Positions 8,701-12,286 of a stretch of 12,286 nt of DNA are shown one piece after another. The translations under genes and the position numbers were made by a program. Below the pieces are notes generated by a model. The model had not been told where the DNA came from. It was given only the letters and a program-made list of their open reading frames with translations, and searched no databases. How positions within the stretch are numbered: position 1 is the first letter of the stretch; each line of letters begins with the position of its first letter. The stretch comes from Deltaproteobacteria bacterium. GTDB lineage: Bacteria > Desulfobacterota > Desulfarculia > Adiutricales > Adiutricaceae. The stretch spans positions 1 to 12,286 of the forward strand of contig JAIRNQ010000175.1 in assembly GCA_031257955.1 (NCBI GenBank), in the 5' to 3' direction.

Positions 8701-9108
8701 CGGGAGTTTTAAAATGACCCTGACTTTGTCCTTAAGTTTTCGCTCTTCCCGTTCGCTCTCTTCCGGGGTGGCCATGCCGCCAATCGTTTGGCTGGAAATG
8801 AAATCCAGATACTCTGGATCCTCGGCCTTCATGGCGTTCAGGTAAGCCTTGAATTTGGCCGTCTTCTCGTCGGTCGGGTTGTTCTCGTCTATGGGCGGTA
8901 GGGCTTTAAAGGTCATGGCCTGCCGCTGGCGCAGCTTATAGGCCAACACCTCGGGCAGTTCGTCAACCACCCTGACGATGGCCCCGGACCTGGGGCTAAG
9001 GCTCACGTTCACCAAGGGGTTGCGATTGGACAGATCGATGACTTTTTTTCTTAAAGTTGCCAGCTTGCTTCTGATAAGTTGGCTCTGGACGGAAGCGCTC
9101 TCTTCCAT
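2776..9108 (-). CDS. giant DUF4011 superfamily 1 helicase with MTES_1575-type nuclease, GreA/GreB-like and DUF3320-like domains
   Basis: About 2,110 residues from the chosen ATG. Domains in order: DUF4011-type N-terminus (from residue about 10, with IDLSNRNPLVN near 24-34); UPF1/DNA2-like SF1 helicase with Walker A GPPGTGKS at 395-402; a roughly 900-residue mostly helical insertion; Walker B DEAS at 1350-1353; GDTNQLPP at 1374-1381; WHYRSRH at 1425-1431; QGDERD at 1552-1557; NVLFSRAK at 1591-1598. A PD-(D/E)XK nuclease of the MTES_1575 type follows (about 1650-1740), with Glu1655, Asp1681 in KLDLA and ESDG at 1698-1701, then RDRDRLR. After an acidic Pro-rich linker comes a segment at about 1829-1901 like the GreA/GreB C-terminal domain (VGDRVTVRY, SPLGR at 1868-1872), then a DUF3320-like winged-helix region to the end. 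All motifs look intact, so ATP-driven unwinding or translocation plus DNA cleavage is expected. The frame extends to a TTG at 9171 without a ribosome site; the ATG at 9108 has AGGA seven bases upstream. A defence or repair role is inferred from the architecture. Confidence 0.93.
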   Translation of the reverse strand: MEESASVQSQLIRSKLATLRKKVIDLSNRNPLVNVSLSPRSGAIVRVVDELPEVLAYKLRQRQAMTFKALPPIDENNPTDEKTAKFKAYLNAMKAEDPEYLDFISSQTIGGMATPEESEREERKLKDKVRVILKLPPRKTQANFNLDGHARDCGIDPSFELPTPQQAKEPKREDDEIQTLFLPSAMDRQLTTLITKCRTWEEETGINAFHAAFGLLRWQDSSAKDRQVNSPLVLLPVRLDLKRSSKGPKFFVSADDDCALNFVISEKLKLEHSIELPEFEPGDKIEDYFLKVRQTISGRPNWDISRQVIFGIFPSARMSIYHDLHPDKIWYSQNPIMTDLLCGRQMDTAVQTAANHDVDDPRIDNAVNPLVLSADSSQVSAVYDALSGKNMALEGPPGTGKSQSIVNLIAAALKKGLKVLFVAEKMAALEVVKSRLEAIGLGGFLLPLQANRSERAQVFAGIRSRVYMAPPEAPEDPTPLYKLLNQSRQKINEYIKLMSEPFGTTGFSLRDVLGRFRATDARLAEAPKALASPTFDNLETFDRYKIEALLSAVNDLGQAASEAAAAAGHWQGVTVTDLDAFSAQRIKDEATDLAKAFSEIQARKAEMSVFALDDLTDGEIDLALDFLGRLAPVYPNLDRDSIDRLSQPENLETVLGFFKKLARYGFLKEGLSNLLLWPDSPETLERLNQAADMASNAGFKSLDWESERQELQALNDALNLLRTDESNLAPLIDAAPKLAGASLGAGDLATRSFATMAAVREHVTAYDPRVLGLRMPTPPSATLLGQLQYLINQGRFLRDHETKLSGTFPLRTSPNLFADPNSLIQAASELQNGGLLRRFSRGFRKAKAFFLTLTNGAKFEPNSAAFALNELAGFIASLRSFEQNQQLRAAFPTVFYGLRSDFSLMSAILDYYLGIERKFPGLANQEIRDILWFEDASLLSSIPIPLSPAALKAGPQILEVPDNYRDLVQTLAETRALYGRRAEAFESLGKLLYPEQGQALIKGDFGAVNAFMAQAWDTTLSPPASGAAASPNPSGGTPDYPGLASARRFIGLVKECFDLKADLAGDAKARELLGAKFNGPETSGESLKLELWALELIGSAGPNGGDLYRALANPRSGELAGILSDVAQKLKKVEASLAALKTLTGLDLSPALAALPPDGSPGRASELASELAEDQAGLFAHSGLVKAKAKLAALGLGWFVAAHEAENRPLTGLAPVLEATIYRAMALKVRESRSQDLLAFSASELNRYRETLARKDADLSKWAQRDLAHGLHRLAQPPLGNSVGLKKDYTEYSLLLNEVGKKKQFIPIRRLISRAARALMEIKPCWMMSPTAVSQYLTDQNVLFDLGILDEASQMPPENAIPSLARCRQIVIVGDTNQLPPTNFFQKNVLGETALDDDEAEGEAIEESILDLAKTIYVPMRRLKWHYRSRHSGLINFCNRVIYDDELVVYPSPSEKRPDMGVSLVKANGLYQKSQNPIEAQTMVKWALEHMLSDSDRSLGMVTFNEKQRNFIIDLMERAIEANDYAMKYVEKWKAKNDGLETFFVKNLENVQGDERDVIFIGTVYGPEKTGGPVAQRFGPVSGASGRRRLNVLFSRAKQKIVTFTSMTPADVRANPGDLTGTAMLKEWLAYCEMGGTGQTFVRETKNTDSEPSLENYVLSQVEGLGYAVDRRVGTEGYKLDLAAKSESYPLGYLMGLESDGESYDRDVSDRDRDRLRPEVLSGLGWKLARLWTGAWYANPQGELAALKAELEKNLSEAQASLAKLPPPRQHRPDPAGPLGPDGDLPDTPKDDSDSESPESLESPDDFGPTGDRPAPTDDQPAGPETAKRVAVGDRVTVRYLDEPQKVKEILITESENDPEKNHYAKTSPLGRVLMDQEEEDEVQLLIKNSVQSILIESIVKAAPADGTGLSEPTLSNPALPDLARPAKVTDNGQDGTNGDEPDGFAALVAVKLEDASRLTDTDYRDALSELTLRLIDGLGPIKLETLSQALTKAHGFSRRGANIDRAVAQAIGNKRKKTATPDHEVVYWPPNMEPANVTDFRGLTVAGIRRGLKQIPYPELLGLAMTIVGSFPTDRQIPAMASHLEIARLAKSTRNKLAEVLKMAQKLKN

Positions 9109-9115
9109 GCGTAGT

Positions 9116-9119
9116 TCCT
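9116..9119 (-). promoter_or_regulatory. ribosome binding site deciding the helicase start
   Basis: AGGA on the minus strand lies seven bases before the ATG at 9106-9108. The longer frame beginning with TTG at 9171 has no comparable site, and its first 21 residues are not family-like, whereas the DUF4011-like sequence begins soon after the ATG. Confidence 0.65.
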
Positions 9120-9246
9120 GAATGCTGGGGCCTAGGGCCCATGTGACAGGGCGGTTTCCCGTATTGGTCAAATTGTCGAATTAGCGAATAGCTCAACTGG
9201 CGTCTTGTCGGACGGCATAACCTTGGGACGGCACCGTCGGCGGATT

Positions 9247-9266
9247 GTTGGCCTGGCTGGGCCAAC
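9247..9266. repeat. 7-bp perfect inverted repeat, GTTGGCC/GGCCAAC
   Basis: The arms at 9247-9253 and 9260-9266 pair perfectly around the 6-base loop TGGCTG. No T-run follows on either strand, so a terminator is unlikely; a binding site or RNA leader structure is possible. Confidence 0.5.
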
Positions 9267-9529
9267 GGGCCCGCCGGGCTTAGCCTAGTCCGAACGGCGC
9301 CGATAGGCTAGTCGGGGGCTACGCCAAAAGCGATCTGAGCGATTAAGTATTTGCTTGTCTATTGGTCTATTTGGCGTTTTACTTAAGGGTATAATTTGGC
9401 GTCAAACGGTTTTAGAAAAAATAGGGTGCCCGTGTCCCAGGGCGAATTCCCGAAAGGCCTCTGGTAGTGGCCCATGTCATTGGGGTGGGCTATTGGTCGG
9501 GTCAGTATAAAACTTAAAGGATAAAAGAA

Positions 9530-10231
9530 TTATTTTAGTTTAAACTTGATGCTGGGTCGTCCACCGGTATCGTATTTGACGAAGCTTTCCAACTGGTCGT
9601 GTTCGGCCAGGTGGTTTAAATAGCGCCGGACGGTCACCCTGGAGAGGCCCACGTGGGTAGCCAATTCCTCGCAGGTCCTATAGCCGCCCACGATATCGGC
9701 CAGGGCGCCCATTATTAGCCGCATGGTCTTGCGGTTGAGGCTTTTGGTGGACTCCAGGCTTAGATAGTCGGGGGTTTCGGATTCTTTCTCGCTCCTGGCC
9801 CCCATCATGCTGTCTATGGCTTGCTGGGTAAGCTCGTTGCCCGAGCTAACCATCTTTATGCGGGCCCGGCACTTTTCCATGGCCTCAATGAAACGTTCCT
9901 CGGTAAAGGGTTTGACCAGGTAATCGACCACGCCCAGCTTTAGGAGTTCGTCCACTTGCTTGGAGTCGTTGGCCGCCGTGACCATGATCACCTCGGTTTG
10001 CAAGTTCTGTCTGCGCATCCGGCGGAGGAGTTCCAAGCCGTCCAGTTCCGGCATGTAGACGTCCAAGACCACCAGATCCACCGGATTGGACTCCAGGTAA
10101 GCGATGGCCAGCTTGCCGTTGGGGAAGACGCCATCCAGGCGGAGCCCGGAGACCTTCTGCAGATAACGTTTGTTTATCTGGGCCACCATGGGGTCGTCTT
10201 CGACGATTATGACCTTAATGTCTTCGGCCAC
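9530..10231 (-). CDS. CitB/DcuR-family response regulator
   Basis: The 233-residue product is a transcription regulator of the CitB/DcuR/DctR group. The N-terminal receiver domain (about 5-122) has the acidic cluster EDD at 11-13, phospho-acceptor Asp57 in LVVLDVYMPELDG, Thr85 and Lys107 in the LVKPF motif, so phosphorylation should work normally. The C-terminal part (about 160-233) carries the family's helix-turn-helix, with the run CEELATHVGLSRVTVRRYLN at 187-206 and the ending GGRPSIKFKL. Family members activate genes for uptake and fermentation of citrate or C4-dicarboxylates. The start is GTG; GAAAGG lies seven bases upstream and overlaps the stop codon of the kinase gene, so translation is probably coupled to it. 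The targets are not evident, as no carrier or metabolic gene is present. I cannot tell CitB, DcuR and DctR apart from sequence alone. Confidence 0.93.
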   Translation of the reverse strand: MAEDIKVIIVEDDPMVAQINKRYLQKVSGLRLDGVFPNGKLAIAYLESNPVDLVVLDVYMPELDGLELLRRMRRQNLQTEVIMVTAANDSKQVDELLKLGVVDYLVKPFTEERFIEAMEKCRARIKMVSSGNELTQQAIDSMMGARSEKESETPDYLSLESTKSLNRKTMRLIMGALADIVGGYRTCEELATHVGLSRVTVRRYLNHLAEHDQLESFVKYDTGGRPSIKFKLK

Positions 10232-10242
10232 GATCTAGCCTT

Positions 10243-11988
10243 TCAATGCCGGACCTTACGGCCCGCTTGGTTTTCGGTTCCGGCAACGGGTTCGACCGTT
10301 TCGGCCGACAAAATTTGAACTGAGGTACCCGCCGTTTCCGGCCCTTCCGGAACTGGGCCCTCCGACCCGGACTCGGCCGGCCTAGGTTCGGCCGGGGCCG
10401 GCTTGCGGCCCGGCCTGGGGGTAGTGAAGGTGAGCATCATCGAAGTGCCCACGCCTTTTTCCGATTCGACGGTAAATTCCCCGGAGCTAGACTGGACCAG
10501 GCCCCTGACCAGGCCCAGGCCGGTTCCCCGGCCGGCCCCTTTGGTGGTGTAGCCGTATTGGGACATCTTGACGATTTCCTCCTGGGTCAGTCCGATGCCG
10601 GTATCGTCCAGGGTTATGAGGAGGCTCTGTTTGTCTTCGTAAATCAAAAGAGTTATTGAGTCGTCGGCTTCGGGATCGGCTTTGGCGTTTATGGCTTCGA
10701 TGGCGTTTTCGACCAGGTTACCGACCACGGTCAAAAGCGACTGGGTGGAAAGAAAGAGGCTATGCCTGGGGATGGTGCTTTGGGGCTGCACGATCATGCG
10801 GACGCCCAGTTCCTGGCAGCGGTTGATTTTTCCCAGGATGAGGGCGGCCAGGACCCGGTTGTCTATGTTTTTGGCCACCGTCGAGACGGTGGCGCTTTGG
10901 GCGTGGCCTATTTTGGTGATGAACTGCTTGGCCTCTTCGTATTCGCCGCCCTGCAACAAACCCAAAATGACGTGGAGCTGGTTCATGAACTCGTGGGTGT
11001 TGCTCCTGAGGGCGTCAACCACGTGGTTAAAGCCGGTAATCTGCTCGGCCAGTTTGGTCACCTCCGAGCGGTCCCGCAATATGGCCATGCCCCCAATGAT
11101 TTGGTCCCGGGCGTTAATGGGCAACCGGTCGCAGATTATGACCTGTTCGTTTAGGGCCACTTGGCGGTTGTGTTCCTTTAGCCCGGTTAGGGTTTCCTTG
11201 AGCTTGAACTGGGGGAAATGCTCGTCGATGTCCTTGCCGACCAGATCGCCATGTTCCAGTTCCAACATGCGGCCGGCGGAATCGTTGTGGAGGATGACCG
11301 AGCCCCTTTCGTCGATGGCCAAGAGCCCCTCCTCCAAAGAGTCCATTATTTCGCCCCTTTTAAGAAAACTGGCGGCGATCTGGTAAGGCTCTAAGCCCAA
11401 AAGGGAACGCTTGATATTGGCGGCCAGAAAGACCGAGGCCACGGCCCCGACCAAAAACACGGCCAACAGCGTCTGAAGGTGGATCACGACGACTTGGTTG
11501 CGCAGCAACTCAAGGTTTTTCATGAGCATGCTCACGTGGACAAAACCCAGCTGCTTTCCGTCCGAATCGAAGACGGGGTAGAAGTAGCGTTTTTGGTAGC
11601 CCAACGTCCCTTCGGCTTTGGAGGAGTAGTTTTCGCCTTTCAGGGCCGGCCCCTCGTCGCCCCCTTGGAAGGCCTGGCCGATCCTTTCCTTGACCGGGTG
11701 GTAAAGCCTGATGGCCCGCATGTCGGCCAAGGTTATGATGTCGATGTTGTTGTCGTTGGCCAGTATGTCGTCAAGGTATTTTTCCAGGGAAGGGGAGACT
11801 TTCCCGGCTTCCATGGCGTCGATTATAAGCTGGTTGGTGGCCAGAAGCTGGGCCACGTTGTTGAGATTTTGCTCCAGATCCGTCTCCAGGAGCCCGACGC
11901 TGTGCCTGGCCGCCAAACCGACGGTCAATAAAAGCATGGCCGATACCAAAAGGACATTCAACCATATAATTTTAGACACTAATTTCAT
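10243..11988 (-). CDS. CitA/DcuS-family sensor histidine kinase
   Basis: The 581-residue membrane kinase has a first membrane segment at about 8-28, a periplasmic PAS/Cache domain at about 29-165, a second membrane segment at about 167-190, a cytoplasmic PAS at about 208-305, and a kinase core. The phospho-acceptor is His332 in SNTHEFMNQLHVILGLL, the group's signature. The N-box is NLVENAIEA (424-432), and the ATP lid includes DDTGIG (461-466) and GRGTGLGL (486-493). In the sensor domain Arg94, His97 and Arg134 match positions that bind carboxylates in CitA and DcuS, so a di- or tricarboxylate ligand is likely. A tail of about 57 residues rich in Pro, Glu and Gly follows the ATPase domain and is unusual for the family. 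The frame extends to a TTG at 12030; I prefer the ATG at 11986-11988 because the first membrane segment follows it naturally, though neither start has a good ribosome site. The regulator gene begins 11 bases beyond its stop. Confidence 0.92.
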   Translation of the reverse strand: MKLVSKIIWLNVLLVSAMLLLTVGLAARHSVGLLETDLEQNLNNVAQLLATNQLIIDAMEAGKVSPSLEKYLDDILANDNNIDIITLADMRAIRLYHPVKERIGQAFQGGDEGPALKGENYSSKAEGTLGYQKRYFYPVFDSDGKQLGFVHVSMLMKNLELLRNQVVVIHLQTLLAVFLVGAVASVFLAANIKRSLLGLEPYQIAASFLKRGEIMDSLEEGLLAIDERGSVILHNDSAGRMLELEHGDLVGKDIDEHFPQFKLKETLTGLKEHNRQVALNEQVIICDRLPINARDQIIGGMAILRDRSEVTKLAEQITGFNHVVDALRSNTHEFMNQLHVILGLLQGGEYEEAKQFITKIGHAQSATVSTVAKNIDNRVLAALILGKINRCQELGVRMIVQPQSTIPRHSLFLSTQSLLTVVGNLVENAIEAINAKADPEADDSITLLIYEDKQSLLITLDDTGIGLTQEEIVKMSQYGYTTKGAGRGTGLGLVRGLVQSSSGEFTVESEKGVGTSMMLTFTTPRPGRKPAPAEPRPAESGSEGPVPEGPETAGTSVQILSAETVEPVAGTENQAGRKVRH

Positions 11989-12103
11989 GGAAAAAGCTTT
12001 ACTATATAGCCATTTAAAAAAAATTACCAAATTTTACTAAAAAAACCTATACGATCGGTCCTAATATATTTCTTATTGACGACCATTCATACGGACAAAA
12101 CCC

Positions 12104-12139
12104 CAGACCTAGCCCCAGGCCTGGCCCCAAGCCTAGCCC
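12104..12139. repeat. three tandem copies of a 12-bp C-rich unit
   Basis: The units CAGACCTAGCCC, CAGGCCTGGCCC and CAAGCCTAGCCC follow one another without gaps at 12104-12115, 12116-12127 and 12128-12139. Similar CCCAG and GGCCC words continue less regularly to about 12180. It looks like a short non-coding satellite. Confidence 0.7.
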
Positions 12140-12260
12140 CGTAAACCCAGCCGACTAACCGGCCCAGCCCCAGGCCCCGTCCCATAATACCCAAAACTAA
12201 CCGTAAAAGAAAATACCGCCGGTCCTTCCGCCCTTCCGCCGCCTTTGGCGGGCCAAGGGT

Positions 12261-12279
12261 GCCCCGGGGCTACCGGGGC
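12261..12279. repeat. 7-bp GC hairpin near the window edge
   Basis: GCCCCGG at 12261-12267 pairs perfectly with CCGGGGC at 12273-12279 around the loop GGCTA. A second small stem, CCGCC-TTT-GGCGG, precedes it near 12239-12251. No T-run follows on either strand inside the window, so the role is unknown; it may belong to the 3' end of a gene outside the window. Confidence 0.5.
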
Positions 12280-12286
12280 GCTAACC

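Larger units (their letters stand above)
9109..9529. other. 421-bp intergenic region upstream of the helicase
   Basis: No gene is supported here. It holds an inverted repeat GGGCC-TAG-GGCCC at 9128-9140, just before the helicase ribosome site. A motif near 9166-9192 resembles part of the 69-bp repeat and includes TTGAC on the minus strand. GTTGGCC/GGCCAAC forms a 7-bp stem at 9247-9266, and TAGCCTA/TAGGCTA another at 9281-9310. ATTTGGCGT is directly repeated at 9369-9377 and 9394-9402. A 4-bp GC stem at 9428-9443 followed on the minus strand by a T-run near 9415-9421 might weakly terminate the regulator transcript. The helicase promoter should lie here, but I cannot place a convincing -35/-10 pair. 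Confidence 0.55.
11989..12286. other. upstream region of the kinase operon
   Basis: No gene is visible. The part next to the kinase (11989-12080) is AT-rich with several poly-A/poly-T runs and should contain the promoter on the minus strand. Candidate boxes such as TTGTCC with TAAGAA 17 bases on are too weak to call. Beyond about 12100 the plus strand is C-rich, with short repeats and GC hairpins. Confidence 0.5.

Noticed and set aside
9390..9395. Perfect TATAAT on the plus strand
   Set aside because: No -35-like box lies at a suitable distance and no plus-strand gene follows; it sits in an AT-rich patch where chance matches are likely.
9415..9443. Terminator for the response-regulator gene
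   Set aside because: The stem is only four GC pairs with an 8-base loop, four bases separate it from the T-run, and it is about 90 bases past the stop; too weak to list as a feature.

Overview
The window is a GC-rich bacterial segment in which every gene I can support lies on the minus strand. Reading in the direction of transcription (right to left), there is a CitA/DcuS-type sensor kinase and its CitB/DcuR-type response regulator, then a very large helicase-nuclease, a membrane-anchored low-complexity protein, and an AIM24-family protein. Clear Shine-Dalgarno sites and a two-membrane-segment citrate/dicarboxylate-type sensor suit a Gram-negative, possibly a deltaproteobacterium-like (Desulfobacterota) anaerobe. 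That placement is a guess from style and composition, not from a marker gene.

Layout. 1-571 is an AT-richer, apparently gene-free edge with short coding-like scraps; 572-600 is a strong hairpin. 627-1292 encodes an AIM24/TIGR00266 protein. 1338-1364 is a convincing intrinsic terminator of the gene behind it. 1375-2550 encodes a one-pass membrane protein with a long Pro/Ala/Glu/Thr linker and two related beta-sandwich-like domains. 2551-2775 is a control region with a 69-bp tandem repeat carrying dyads and TTGACA boxes. 2776-9108 encodes a helicase of about 2,110 residues. 9109-9529 is a 421-bp intergenic region with several inverted and direct repeats. 9530-10231 and 10243-11988 are the two-component pair. 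11989-12286 is the kinase's upstream region, AT-rich and then C-rich.

How the parts relate. The kinase and regulator form an operon with an 11-bp gap and probably sense an external di- or tricarboxylate, but no matching transporter or metabolic gene lies in the window. The helicase looks like an independent unit: DUF4011 N-terminus, superfamily 1 helicase core split by a large insertion, an MTES_1575-type PD-(D/E)XK nuclease, an acidic linker, a domain resembling the C-terminal domain of GreA/GreB, and a DUF3320-like C-terminus. Such architecture is typical of proteins suspected to act in nucleic-acid conflict or repair. The GreA/GreB-like segment is the most unusual observation here, since it suggests a contact with RNA polymerase. 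The regions upstream of the helicase and of the membrane protein share a weakly similar sequence motif, so they may share a regulator; this is speculative.
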